Below the pieces are notes generated by a model, which had not been told where the DNA came from, did not search any database, and saw nothing but the letters and a program-made list of their open reading frames with translations. From the NCBI RefSeq assembly GCF_003095375.1, contig NZ_QEHR01000007.1:1-64000 (forward strand): a DNA stretch of 64,000 nucleotides, in the 5' to 3' direction. Numbering within the stretch: the first letter of the stretch is position 1; every line of letters begins with the position of its first letter. This document shows, piece after piece, positions 35,286 through 43,517 of the stretch. The position numbers and the translations under genes are program-made. Source of the DNA: Marixanthomonas spongiae (lineage in GTDB: Bacteria; Bacteroidota; Bacteroidia; Flavobacteriales; Flavobacteriaceae).

Positions 35286-35292
35286 TACTGTT

Positions 35293-35663
35293 ATGAAAAA
35301 AATTGTTGTTTTCTCGCTCATAGTGCTGTTCCTTTCTTGTGCTGATTCCGAAACTAAAATCTCGGGGCCAAGTGCCACAGCCCAAATTGTTATTGAAAGC
35401 TTTTATGAAAAAGATGAAGAGACTTTAAAAGCTAACTCAACACCACAGGCATATTCTAACTATATGAATACTATAAATATGTTAATGCTACGGTAAAGGA
35501 TGATTCCAACTTTACTGTTTTGCAGGATACGATTATGGGTGACGTGGCTTGGGTAAAATATACAACAGCTTACGATAAAACACCTGGTGTTTTTAAACTG
35601 GTCAAACAAAATGGCAAGTGGCTGGCGGATGCGAGAGGCTCAAAGGATAAATCGCCTTTTTAA
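35293..35663 (+). pseudogene. Lipoprotein (DUF4878-like), frameshifted
   Basis: The first frame gives MKKIVVFSLIVLFLSC (lipobox Cys16) and reads to AYSNYMN, then leaves the natural frame and stops at 35494-35496. One base restored near 35467-35469 gives YYKYVNATVKDDSNFTVL...AWVKYTTAYDKTPG...LVKQNGKWLADARG to TAA at 35661-35663. This matches NTF2-like DUF4878 lipoproteins of about 122 residues. It lies 8 bp after traN, and the role is unknown. Confidence 0.65.
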
Positions 35664-35668
35664 AATAA

Positions 35669-36457
35669 TCACATTCTTGGAATAACCGTTTCTTTCAACC
35701 AATGGAAAGCAGCTTTTTGATCGTATAGGATTTCCGGCCGTAACAAACCTTCCATATCGCCTTCAAAAGCTGCATCGTTTTCCTTGGCTTCCATATTTTG
35801 TAGGAACTCTTTTTGGGAAGGGACTTTGCCAACGGAAAATTCCATATAAACCTTAAAGCACTTGATAATCTCATCAATATCGAGTTTCATATTTTGTCTG
35901 GAATAATCCAGATCAAACAAATCCCTTCCTTTACTTCGTTGATAAAGCGCCCTCAACTTCGTGCCCAAAAGTTCATTGATTTTATATGTTTTAATATCAG
36001 CTCTCCCCGAAAACCAAGGGTTCGCCATTTCAAAAGGGAAATCTACCCAATCGAGTACGTTGAAGTGTTCTTTACAATTAATCTCTAATTTTAGTCGGCG
36101 ACGCTCATTTTCATATTCCGATGTAAAACGGTACAGTGCTTTTGCTCCGTGTCCGCGCACCTGTGTGCGCCTATCTTCTTCAAAAAACGTGATCACTTCA
36201 CCTATACGCTTCATAATAGGTTTTATAGGACCTTCCTCAATCTGAACAAGATCGATATCCTCGGAATATCTGGGTGCAGGGTTCAGGTACAGTTTATGCA
36301 AAGCGGTGCCGCCCCGGAAAGCAAGGTTTTCCCTTAGAAAATCATCGGCAAAAATTGCTACCAACGCCCGACTAATAATCAAATCCTGTTCAACCTGTGC
36401 AAATTCTTTCCAAGATGCGTATTCCCGCCATTGGGCTATATAAGGTTTTGAAATCAT
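35669..36457 (-). CDS. AbiEii-type nucleotidyltransferase toxin
   Basis: This 262-residue protein has the AbiEii/AbiGii toxin motifs: FRGGTALHKLYL at residues 47-58, RYSEDIDLVQI, and LLGTKLRALYQRSKGRDLFDLDY. The GGT...DxD pattern is the polymerase-beta nucleotidyltransferase core used by this toxin class to inactivate tRNA or similar targets. Its start overlaps the stop of the antitoxin gene by 4 bp. It gives phage defence by growth arrest and element stability. Confidence 0.85.
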   Translation of the reverse strand: MISKPYIAQWREYASWKEFAQVEQDLIISRALVAIFADDFLRENLAFRGGTALHKLYLNPAPRYSEDIDLVQIEEGPIKPIMKRIGEVITFFEEDRRTQVRGHGAKALYRFTSEYENERRRLKLEINCKEHFNVLDWVDFPFEMANPWFSGRADIKTYKINELLGTKLRALYQRSKGRDLFDLDYSRQNMKLDIDEIIKCFKVYMEFSVGKVPSQKEFLQNMEAKENDAAFEGDMEGLLRPEILYDQKAAFHWLKETVIPRM

Positions 36458-37242
36458 AGGTCGCTTTCTAACTGTAGGTTAGTATCTACCTTCCATTTAT
36501 TATCCACCGAACCGGGTCTTTGCTGGTTGGTTGGCTTTAATAAAACCGGATGTATTTTTTGTTTTTCCAAATGTTGAAAAATTAAAGCAGAAAAACTATT
36601 CTCTTCATCTATTTGATCCAGTAAAAAACCTAATCGTTGAAGTGTGGCTTTGTTGCTATACCAACTCAATAAATCTTCTAGGTCTTTTTGGTTGACTTCT
36701 TCCAATAATTCTTCAATGGTGGATAACATTCGGTTCAGCCCGCCTAATTTGTTCTGATAATGTACCAGATCGGCCAAGGTTAAAGCCGGACTGGAAATAT
36801 GGTAGATTCCGGCATCTGATTTTTTTGAAAGTATATTTTGTTCCGGCCAAGCGGAAGTGGTCAAAAAACGGATATCAATGGCCGATTTCTGAATATCCAA
36901 TAGTTTCGGGGAGGATGTCATTACATAATCGCGCTGAGATTGTTGATGGCTTGCTCCATAGGCTTTTGCTGCACTGTAAAAACCTAAATAATAACTACGG
37001 CCTAAATAATCGAAAAGTTTGTCGATATAGAGATTTATGGGAAGTTTTCGAAAACTGGAATACCTTGGGGTCAGTATAAGGTAGAAGCCCTTTCTTAGAT
37101 TGAGGACTTTGTTCTTTTCGATCAGATGAGCCAATTCCTGCCAAATTGCGTTTTTGCTCTTCTGGGTTCGGCTCATCAATTCTTCTAGGGAAAAAGAATA
37201 TTCTTCCACAGACAGCAATTTGTCGATATATTCCGCCACCAT
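36454..37242 (-). CDS. AbiEi-type antitoxin/repressor
   Basis: This 262-residue partner of the toxin has an N-terminal winged helix (SVEEYSFSLEELMSRTQKSKN, KNKVLNLRKGFYLIL) for DNA binding. A roughly 190-residue effector part follows with YLGFYSAAKAYGASHQQ. In type IV AbiE systems AbiEi represses the operon and counteracts AbiEii without a stable complex. A perfect inverted repeat upstream is its likely operator. Confidence 0.8.
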   Translation of the reverse strand: MVAEYIDKLLSVEEYSFSLEELMSRTQKSKNAIWQELAHLIEKNKVLNLRKGFYLILTPRYSSFRKLPINLYIDKLFDYLGRSYYLGFYSAAKAYGASHQQSQRDYVMTSSPKLLDIQKSAIDIRFLTTSAWPEQNILSKKSDAGIYHISSPALTLADLVHYQNKLGGLNRMLSTIEELLEEVNQKDLEDLLSWYSNKATLQRLGFLLDQIDEENSFSALIFQHLEKQKIHPVLLKPTNQQRPGSVDNKWKVDTNLQLESDL

Positions 37243-37271
37243 AACTTTAGTAATTATTAGAGCAATATATG

Positions 37272-37295
37272 TATTTTAGACATAAAACTAAAATA
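37272..37295 (-). promoter_or_regulatory. Candidate AbiEi operator
   Basis: TATTTTAG (37272-37279) and CTAAAATA (37288-37295) form a perfect 8-bp inverted repeat with an 8-nt spacer, 30 bp upstream of the antitoxin start. AbiEi proteins are known to bind inverted repeats in their own promoter. The -7 and -33 boxes are not clear. Confidence 0.5.
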
Positions 37296-37316
37296 AATGC
37301 TACGATATTTAAATAT

Positions 37317-38897
37317 TTATTCAAATATCGACCTCGCCTCCTCATAAATTCCCCCAAAATTAGCCGCTAAATCTGCTTGAGAAAATTGTTTTGATTCTTC
37401 AAGGAGCTCTCGCTGAATCTTCTGTAATTTAAACTGCACTTTTTTGTCCCTTCCATCCGCATACGTAATGAACTCGCCTTGTTTCAATCTGAAAAAAACA
37501 TCTGCCCTAATCTTTGGGATTTCCTTTTCGCCGGTTGTAATACGGGTATCAAAATCGAGATTGTGTCCACGACTTATGCTCTTAGTTGGGTCTTTAATTA
37601 TTTCAAAAAAGCGTTCGTAATATTTAGCGGTGTCCGGGTCGTTTACCTTGCCGAAAAATTGATAGGAAAGGTTGCTCAATATGGCCTTGCTCGCCTTATC
37701 GCCGTACATCATATCGTTTTGGATTTTGTCCTGCATCACATATATGGTTGCAATATCATAACTCCGCAGCGTTGCCGGAATGCGGTGCATATTCAATAAT
37801 CGTATGGTCGGCGCTTCTTCCATCAACAGAAAGGAAGGTTTGGAATTCCGTACACTCATTTGTTTGGTGATCGTATGGATAATGGTAGCAATAACTGGCG
37901 AATACGAAGTCTCGAACTTGGGGTTGTTCACGATCGAGATAACTGCGGGATTATCTTCATTATTGATGTTGAGTGACACTTCATCTCCGGACAATGTCAT
38001 AAAAATGCGTTGTGTACTAATTCGTTTTAAAGCATTGGCCAAAGTGCTTTTTACCCCAGCAGTTTGTCGCTCGGAGTCCTTACCGCTAATAAAGGCATCT
38101 GCCATTGCCCGTGATGTCGTATTGGTTTCTAAAAACTGGATAAGGCTGTCCGTATCGAGATATTGATAAACGGCTATTAAATGCGGAAGTGTACAGTATT
38201 TTGGATAGGTGGTTTTTAGTTTCCAAATCAACCCACCAATCAATCCCTCCGCGGCATCATTGAAAAATTTGGTCGTCCCCGAAGTGCCGGATTCCCTTTG
38301 CTCCAAAAGGTTCTCTATCAACACCCGGGAAACCTCGTTTACGCTCTCCTCGTTCTCTAAGTAACGTGGAGCGATGGGATTGACCCTGTGGATGATATTA
38401 TCGAAGGAAATGACCTTAAACGGAATATCGCTATCCTTGAAAAGCGGATATGCCATTTCCGTCAGCTCAAAATCTTTGTAGTCGTGGATGATTCCACAAA
38501 AGCCTTCTTTCTGGAAGTGTTTCAAAAATCCATAAACGACACTTTCGGTTTTTCCACTTCCGGCAGAACCTATTATGGATGCGCCCCTTTTGATATTATC
38601 CAATTTGAAATTTCCCTTGGTCGAAGCAAAATTGACTTGATATTTTCTATCGCCATTTTTTACATTTTCAGTTTTATGCAGAAAGACATATAATCCTATA
38701 TTAATTAGCATTAGAGGACACACCAGATACAGCAATATTGATACTAATTCGTTCTGTTCAGTTAAATAGAAACCCAAGCACGAAAGCATTATGAAATTCA
38801 AGAAAAGCGCATACTTGCTCACTAGAAACATCCCATAAAACACGGTACTGGCCACACCAATAATTGAAAGTATCATTATGGGATTGTTTATTTCCAT
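37317..38897 (-). CDS. mobC: MobC/TraG-type coupling ATPase
   Basis: This 526-residue protein has four N-terminal hydrophobic segments (residues 5-90). The VirD4-like ATPase follows, with Walker A GSAGSGKTES around residue 112 and Walker B-type PSFLLMEEAP. It is a type IV coupling protein of the Bacteroidota MobC/TraG group that brings the relaxase-DNA complex to the mating channel. It lies 5 bp after mobB. Confidence 0.85.
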   Translation of the reverse strand: MEINNPIMILSIIGVASTVFYGMFLVSKYALFLNFIMLSCLGFYLTEQNELVSILLYLVCPLMLINIGLYVFLHKTENVKNGDRKYQVNFASTKGNFKLDNIKRGASIIGSAGSGKTESVVYGFLKHFQKEGFCGIIHDYKDFELTEMAYPLFKDSDIPFKVISFDNIIHRVNPIAPRYLENEESVNEVSRVLIENLLEQRESGTSGTTKFFNDAAEGLIGGLIWKLKTTYPKYCTLPHLIAVYQYLDTDSLIQFLETNTTSRAMADAFISGKDSERQTAGVKSTLANALKRISTQRIFMTLSGDEVSLNINNEDNPAVISIVNNPKFETSYSPVIATIIHTITKQMSVRNSKPSFLLMEEAPTIRLLNMHRIPATLRSYDIATIYVMQDKIQNDMMYGDKASKAILSNLSYQFFGKVNDPDTAKYYERFFEIIKDPTKSISRGHNLDFDTRITTGEKEIPKIRADVFFRLKQGEFITYADGRDKKVQFKLQKIQRELLEESKQFSQADLAANFGGIYEEARSIFE

Positions 38898-38902
38898 ATC
38901 AA

Positions 38903-39934
38903 TTAAATTCCTATTGAACTTGATTTGATGGCGACTTCAGCACCACGTCTTAACCGTTTGAAAACCCGAAGTGCAATTTGTGCTTGACTAACTGGAATAC
39001 TTGGAACTATCGGTAATCCTGTTTTGGTTATTATTTTAAACGCCAACGCCTTTTCGTTTGCTGGTAATTTCATCAAGGCAGCAAAATATAGATTGGGATT
39101 TTTCACAAAATCCTTTCTTGCTTTGTAGGTCTCGGCAAAGTTGCGTTTGTACCCAAAAGCCTTGTCGAACGTCTTTTCTGCTTGTTCAAAAAATTTATCC
39201 CGGTCAAAACCTCGTTTAACTTGTTTCCCTCTCATCTCGACATCGGAAGCCTTGTATTTGCTCCCGGGCGAAAGGCTGAACGAATTGGAGGCATCCTTTC
39301 GGCTCAAGATGATATGGATATGACTTTGGCTCCCGGCCTTTGGCATTCCCTGGACAATTCTTTTTCCTTCCTGTTGGTGTGGGGCTTGCTTTTCTAATTT
39401 TACGATTTCCCTTTCCCGCTTCCTAACACTTCCTTCCATCGAGCCGTATTTAATACTTCGAATCTCATTTTTTAGCTGAAGTATTTTGGTGGCAAAGGGT
39501 TGGTTTTCCCTGATCTGTTTGTCCGTTCCCTTAAACGTTCGCTGGTGTTCGATTTTCGCATAGTATTTTATATCGTCAATATTTACAGGTCGTCCTTTAA
39601 TTTCTCGGTTGAACGATGCCACATAATCTTTCATCAGCTCGCGCGTGTATGTTTTTAAATCTTGACTGCTGTTCTCCAATTTCTTCAATTCATACTTAGA
39701 CGGGCTGACAGTAATTGAGTAAAATTTGGGCTCTTTCTTTTTTAATTTTGCGGTGTTTCCATCAATTTCTTTTACGACTTCTTCAGCAGAAATCTCATCG
39801 CCATATTGATTAAAAAAATATTCCATATCAGCTTTTTTTAAACCCTCATTTTCTTTTTCTAAATAACCTACAAAATCAGCTGAACTCTGACTGTAATTTG
39901 CTCCCAATTTTTGGGGTGTGATTGTAATGTACAT
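38903..39934 (-). CDS. mobB: MobB relaxase-like protein (DUF5712 type)
   Basis: This 343-residue protein starts MYITITPQKLGANYSQSSAD, has a Tyr-rich N-terminus and a SHIHIILSRKD motif near residue 210, which is the histidine hydrophobe histidine metal site of HUH relaxases. It matches the DUF5712/MobB group of Bacteroidota mobilisation proteins. It would nick oriT together with MobA, whose gene lies 11 bp upstream. Confidence 0.8.
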   Translation of the reverse strand: MYITITPQKLGANYSQSSADFVGYLEKENEGLKKADMEYFFNQYGDEISAEEVVKEIDGNTAKLKKKEPKFYSITVSPSKYELKKLENSSQDLKTYTRELMKDYVASFNREIKGRPVNIDDIKYYAKIEHQRTFKGTDKQIRENQPFATKILQLKNEIRSIKYGSMEGSVRKREREIVKLEKQAPHQQEGKRIVQGMPKAGSQSHIHIILSRKDASNSFSLSPGSKYKASDVEMRGKQVKRGFDRDKFFEQAEKTFDKAFGYKRNFAETYKARKDFVKNPNLYFAALMKLPANEKALAFKIITKTGLPIVPSIPVSQAQIALRVFKRLRRGAEVAIKSSSIGI

Positions 39935-39945
39935 AGCTGAATATT

Positions 39946-40326
39946 TTAGAGTTCGTTCTTCAAATTTCGCTTCTCTTGGAAACGAACTTTTTTCTTTTTC
40001 TCAGACACTTTTTTCTCTAAAATGAGTGGTTTTTTTTCTGGTTCTTCTGCTTCAAATAAAGATTGAATCATTGTCACCGTAGGTTTGGTTTGCGTCTTTT
40101 CCACATCTCGCATTATGGCAATGACCGCATTGATTCTCTTGAGCAGTTTCGCTTCAATGGTTCGCCCTGTCGGTCCTAATTTTTCCTTTGGCGAAATTTC
40201 GTTATAGAAGAAAAAATCGAGCATTGCTGCCATTGCCTCGGTGTGCGATTTGAAGTAAGTGCGTGAGAAAGTCTGGAAACGCTTTGCAGTTTCCTTTTTA
40301 AATCTAATTCCAATAAATGAGTCCAT
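39946..40326 (-). CDS. mobA: MobA/BfmA-type mobilisation protein
   Basis: This 126-residue protein has an N-terminal ribbon/helix DNA-binding region (IGIRFKKETAKRFQTFSRTYFKS) and a basic C-terminus. It matches the BfmA/BtgA mobilisation-protein family. It helps assemble the relaxosome at oriT, expected just upstream. mobA-mobB-mobC form one operon. Confidence 0.75.
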   Translation of the reverse strand: MDSFIGIRFKKETAKRFQTFSRTYFKSHTEAMAAMLDFFFYNEISPKEKLGPTGRTIEAKLLKRINAVIAIMRDVEKTQTKPTVTMIQSLFEAEEPEKKPLILEKKVSEKKKKVRFQEKRNLKNEL

Positions 40327-40369
40327 ATTTCGCCGATTTGTCGCAAAATCTTCCCTAAAAATGGGCGTT

Positions 40370-40560
40370 TCCAGCCCGTTTGTCGCAAATCGTTGATTGT
40401 CAGGATTTTAAAATATATACAAATTGCTGGTAATCAGCTATTTGAAAACGAAAAGGAATCCGAAACATCGCGCAGCGTGTTACCCTCTTGCTATTCCTTT
40501 TCGTCACGCGCAAGCGTGACAAAAATCCATACAATCCGGTTGAAAAAACCGATTGCCATT
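40370..40560. other. Candidate oriT region
   Basis: This gene-free DNA is upstream of mobA. ACGAAAAGGAAT (40448-40459) and ATTCCTTTTCGT (40493-40504) are perfect inverted arms 33 nt apart. Overlapping them, GTCACGC-GCAA-GCGTGAC (40503-40520) is a perfect 7-bp hairpin. Such nested inverted repeats next to relaxase genes are typical of oriT. The nic site is not determined. The rest of 40327-40759 holds only a terminator (40710-40740). Confidence 0.5.
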
Positions 40561-40710
40561 TTAGGAAAATAATTTTCCGATATGTTATTTTTAGATGTGT
40601 ACGGTTATCGGCGAAAGTCGAAAAATGGATAACCTATACTTAAAATTGATTACTGAATTTCAGCGAAATAAAGATACATCTTTTTCTTGATATAAGATTA
40701 ATTGCATATA

Positions 40711-40740
40711 AAAAACACCCCTAAAATTTAGAGGTGTCTT
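40711..40740 (-). terminator. Intrinsic terminator
   Basis: ACACCCCTAAA (40715-40725) pairs with TTTAGAGGTGT (40727-40737) with one mismatch. On the minus strand a T-run follows. It ends transcription of the genes to its right (40760 on). Confidence 0.7.
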
Positions 40741-40759
40741 TTCATTTTGGTTCTGAAAT

Positions 40760-40957
40760 TTATATGTTAAACACATAGGTATAAGAATATAAATTCCGCA
40801 ACGCTTCTTCGTCGAGCATCTTGTCCAAATTAGTGTTATGCTTTGTTGCATAATCCATCATAGCCTTGCCATATTTCTCCTTTATATCTTCCTTGGAATT
40901 GGCAATTAATCGCTCTTGTGTTTCCTCGTTCAAATCGGTAAAATTTAGATAAATCAT
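40760..40957 (-). CDS. Hypothetical 65-aa protein of mobile elements
   Basis: A soluble, charged protein beginning MIYLNFTDLNEETQERLIANS and continuing KEDIKEKYGKAMMDYATKH. It is the kind of small conserved protein seen in Bacteroidota conjugative elements, with no known function. It is 12 bp downstream of the DUF6876-like gene. A terminator follows it. Confidence 0.6.
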   Translation of the reverse strand: MIYLNFTDLNEETQERLIANSKEDIKEKYGKAMMDYATKHNTNLDKMLDEEALRNLYSYTYVFNI

Positions 40958-40969
40958 AGCTTCTAAATT

Positions 40970-41350
40970 TTAGTATTCGCTTGGTAACATCAGCGTATTA
41001 TCCACAAAAAATAACCGCAGTTCATCCAATGGAAAATCCGTTATCCGATAGCCGTGTTTTCCAAGAATATTTCCGTTTCCATCGCTGTACGTAATTTCGG
41101 CTTCGTACCCAGAATAATCCTGTTTTTCCTTGGACAGCCTTTTAAAGTCGATGGTTACAAAATAGGTTTTATCCATCAAGGTTTTGGCAAATGCAGAGGT
41201 ATCGGTAATCAGCCAAAAACATTCCGCAGCTTCCGCTAAATATTTCAGTCCGTTGGTGTATCGGGTTCTTAATAATGGGATTTGAAATATGGTTTCCGAA
41301 CCGTGAAAATGTTGCAATCCCTCTTTGATTTCGTTAACTTGTGCTTTCAT
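40970..41350 (-). CDS. DUF6876-like protein
   Basis: This 126-residue soluble protein contains LQHFHGSETIFQIPLLRTRY, YLAEAAECFWLITDTSAFA and a C-terminal FPLDELRLFFVDNTLMLPSE. This matches the DUF6876 family found in conjugative elements. The function is unknown. It is in a run with ssb and the 65-residue protein. Confidence 0.65.
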   Translation of the reverse strand: MKAQVNEIKEGLQHFHGSETIFQIPLLRTRYTNGLKYLAEAAECFWLITDTSAFAKTLMDKTYFVTIDFKRLSKEKQDYSGYEAEITYSDGNGNILGKHGYRITDFPLDELRLFFVDNTLMLPSEY

Positions 41351-41383
41351 TGTGATTTCTATTTAAGGGGTTAATAATGAAAA

Positions 41384-41418
41384 AAGAGGGCGCAACTTTA
41401 GACGAAACGCCCTCTTTA
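41384..41418 (-). terminator. Intrinsic terminator downstream of ssb
   Basis: AAAGAGGGCG (41384-41393) and CGCCCTCTTT (41409-41418) form a perfect 10-bp stem followed on the minus strand by T6. It separates ssb from the DUF6876-like gene. Confidence 0.85.
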
Positions 41419-41426
41419 ATTTTAGA

Positions 41427-41783
41427 TTACCCGGCTGAATTATTACCGTTCTTAGTTCCCAACAAAAGGATTTCATTGGCTTCCACTTCGGTAACATATC
41501 GTTTGATACCGTCCTTGTCCTCGTAGCTTCGGGATTTAAGTTTTCCCGTTACCCCGATTTCCTTGCCCCTTCCAGCATATTTTTCGATGATTTCGGCAGT
41601 TTTGCCCCAGGCTACAATCGTGTGCCATTCCGTACTTTGGACTTTTTCGCCCTCGCTGTTTTTGTAATACTCGTTTGTGTCGAGTGAAAGACGGGCTACC
41701 TTTTTACCGCTTTCAAGGTTCGTAATGGTTGGTTCTTGACCAACGTTTCCGATTAACTGTACGTGATTTTTTAAAGTGCTCAT
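41427..41783 (-). CDS. ssb: Single-stranded DNA-binding protein
   Basis: This 118-residue OB-fold protein begins MSTLKNHVQLIGNVGQEPTI and contains KVARLSLDTNEYYKNSEGEKV and TEWHTIVAWGKTAEI, the SSB signature. The tail ends NGNNSAG without the usual acidic DDxPF tip, as is common in element-encoded SSBs. It protects DNA during conjugative transfer or replication. Confidence 0.9.
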   Translation of the reverse strand: MSTLKNHVQLIGNVGQEPTITNLESGKKVARLSLDTNEYYKNSEGEKVQSTEWHTIVAWGKTAEIIEKYAGRGKEIGVTGKLKSRSYEDKDGIKRYVTEVEANEILLLGTKNGNNSAG

Positions 41784-41793
41784 AATAAAATAT

Positions 41794-42012
41794 TTAAAGA
41801 TTAATTAAAATGCCATCTGAACCATTCAGATAGTTTACGTTTATATTTTTTTGAATTGATTTACTTATTATATCCAGAGCGTTTTCCTTTTTTTGTTTCT
41901 TTAGTCCCGCTTCCTTTTTGATGTTTTTGTAAGATTTCATAATATTCGATTTAGATTTACTTCCCATAGAGCCGTCCGCTGTTACCTTTTTTTGTTGCTG
42001 ATACATTTTCAA
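41794..42012 (-). CDS. Hypothetical basic protein (72 aa)
   Basis: A Lys-rich soluble protein (MKMYQQQKKVTADGSMGSKS...KKEAGLKKQKKENALDII) 10 bp upstream of ssb and on the same strand. Lys and Ser/Asn content suggests nucleic-acid contact. No family is recognised. Coding status is supported only by position. Confidence 0.45.
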   Translation of the reverse strand: MKMYQQQKKVTADGSMGSKSKSNIMKSYKNIKKEAGLKKQKKENALDIISKSIQKNINVNYLNGSDGILINL

Positions 42013-42204
42013 GAGTTGGAATTAATAAGGAGTTATAAAAGGGAGGTACGACCGGTTATGCACTCCGTTTAACTTCCAACTATTGGTATTTTGCTTACAA
42101 AAAAATGGTTGGGACAGCGGTGGCTCGGGAGTAGGTCTAAATGTCTTTTGTGAAGTACAAAAACTTAGGAAGCGGGACTAAATGATAAATGGAATTCCTA
42201 TCAG
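42013..42204. other. Gene-free region left of the repeat
   Basis: No coding frame. AGTTGGAA (42015-42022) and TTCCAACT (42073-42080) are inverted, 50 nt apart. Nothing else is recognised. Confidence 0.4.
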
Positions 42205-42376
42205 GCGGACTTAACTTCAAAGATGTAGATTGGGAATGAAGTGTTCCTGCCGTTTTTCAGGCAGGGTTAACGTAATGGAAATCGGAAGCTTTGGAGTTGT
42301 GTCCAAGACCTTCGTAATGAAGCGCTTTTCCCGGAATGGAGTTTTTTTTGCAGAATGCAGGGGAATGTGCTGAGTG
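42205..42376. repeat. Cassette-flanking repeat, copy 1
   Basis: This is a roughly 172-bp stretch that aligns along its whole length with 45734-45902, with shared blocks such as GGAGTTGTGTC and ATGAAGCGCTTTTCCCGGAA. A minus-strand frame in this copy is interrupted by TGA, so it is unlikely to code. It brackets the TPP-riboswitch operon. Confidence 0.75.
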
Positions 42377-42623
42377 TGTTTAACATTCAATAGATATTCT
42401 CTATGATTGTTTTAAAAGACGCCTCAACCACACAAAATAGGGATTCAAAAAAATTATGGTTTAAATATAAACTATACTTCTACTCATAACTTCCTCTTGT
42501 TTTGGATAGATTCCTACGTGGAGAAAAATGGTAGTACTTCCAAAAATAGGTTGACAGCTACCCATTAAAAAACCATTTCAAAAAACATTTACTGGGATAA
42601 ATTAGTATCTCCTAATATTTGTG

Positions 42624-42631
42624 TAACTTTG
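42624..42631 (+). promoter_or_regulatory. -7 box of the TPP-riboswitch operon promoter
   Basis: TAACTTTG fits the Bacteroidota TAnnTTTG box, immediately upstream of the aptamer. No good TTG is found 19-21 nt upstream (ATT there). Transcription would begin at about 42638, at the aptamer 5' end. Confidence 0.55.
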
Positions 42632-42636
42632 AAAAA

Positions 42637-42715
42637 AAGCACGGGGTGTTCTGAGTATTCAGAACTGAGAAAATACCCGAAACCTGATTTGGATAATGCC
42701 AACGTAGGGATGCAG
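42637..42715 (+). promoter_or_regulatory. TPP (THI-box) riboswitch
   Basis: The conserved parts appear in order: CGGGGTG, CTGAGA at 42665-42670, ATACCC, ACCTGATTTGGATAATGCC and GTAGGGA, closed by the outer pair GCA/TGC. Thiamine pyrophosphate binding would favour the terminator at 42742-42775. It controls the four-gene operon 42798-45491. Confidence 0.92.
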
Positions 42716-42741
42716 ACTTAGGATATTTCTATTCCATTGCA

Positions 42742-42775
42742 CCATTCTTTTGGCTTTCCAAAAGGATGGTTTTTT
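42742..42775 (+). terminator. Expression-platform terminator of the riboswitch
   Basis: A 12-bp stem (42742-42753 with 42758-42769, one G-T), a CTTT loop and a run of six T. It lies between the TPP aptamer and the first gene, so control is by transcription attenuation. Confidence 0.88.
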
Positions 42776-42797
42776 AATTTTTAAAGCAATTTGAGCA

Positions 42798-43517
42798 ATG
42801 GAAATAGAAAAAGTCAATCAGCAGCTCGTACCTGAGAAAACACAGACCTGGCAAGGAAGATCAGAATGGTTTTTTAATAGGAAATACACCGATACTTACG
42901 AAGAATATTACGAAGGACCGTATAAGCGTGCCGAAGTCTGGCAGAAAAAAATTTTGGAACAACTTATTTCCAAGGACAAACGGGTATCCACGTTACTTGA
43001 ATTCGGCTGCGGCACAACGCGGTTTACCAGATGGTGGAAAGACATTGGAATTGAAGCTACGGGTGGCGATATCTCACCCTTTATGTTATCCCAGGCTTTA
43101 CATCGTTTTGACGGAGACCTGGTTATGGCTGATTCTCATTATTTGCCATTCAAAGATAACACTTTTGATGCTTTGGCATTTATCGCCACATTTGAATATT
43201 ATAAAGACCCAGTAAAAGTTATACGTGAAGCTTCCAGAGTGGGCCGGCACGGTATTATTATGGGAATGATGAATCGTAATACTCCTAAATTAATAAGACG
43301 AAGAACGCAGCAGCTCTTTGGTAAAAATGAATTTTATGTAACAGCAAAATTTTATACTCCTAAAAAATTAATAAAAACGATTGACGAAGCCCTAAAAGGT
43401 AGGGATTACTCTATTGAGTGGAAAGCTACCGGACTTCCTAAATGGTTTCCGGTTCAAAAATGGAATTTACCAATTGGAGATTTCTTTGGTCTATACGTTA
43501 AATTTAAGGACATATAA
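42798..43517 (+). CDS. Class I SAM-dependent methyltransferase (TPP-riboswitch operon)
   Basis: This 239-residue protein has SAM-binding motif I LLEFGCGTTRFTRWW (from about residue 66), the acidic motif II region ATGGDISPFMLSQAL, motif III-like DSHYLPFKDNTFDALAFIA and EASRVGRHGIIMGM. It resembles UbiE/BioC-type small-molecule methyltransferases. The substrate is unknown. It is the first gene after the riboswitch and overlaps the next start by 1 bp. A Trm112-like protein in the same operon may be its partner subunit. Confidence 0.85.
   Translation: MEIEKVNQQLVPEKTQTWQGRSEWFFNRKYTDTYEEYYEGPYKRAEVWQKKILEQLISKDKRVSTLLEFGCGTTRFTRWWKDIGIEATGGDISPFMLSQALHRFDGDLVMADSHYLPFKDNTFDALAFIATFEYYKDPVKVIREASRVGRHGIIMGMMNRNTPKLIRRRTQQLFGKNEFYVTAKFYTPKKLIKTIDEALKGRDYSIEWKATGLPKWFPVQKWNLPIGDFFGLYVKFKDI

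Noticed and set aside
40660-40851. 63-codon frame overlapping the 65-aa gene at 40760
   Set aside because: It runs through the terminator at 40711-40740 and is in a shifted frame to a better-supported gene.
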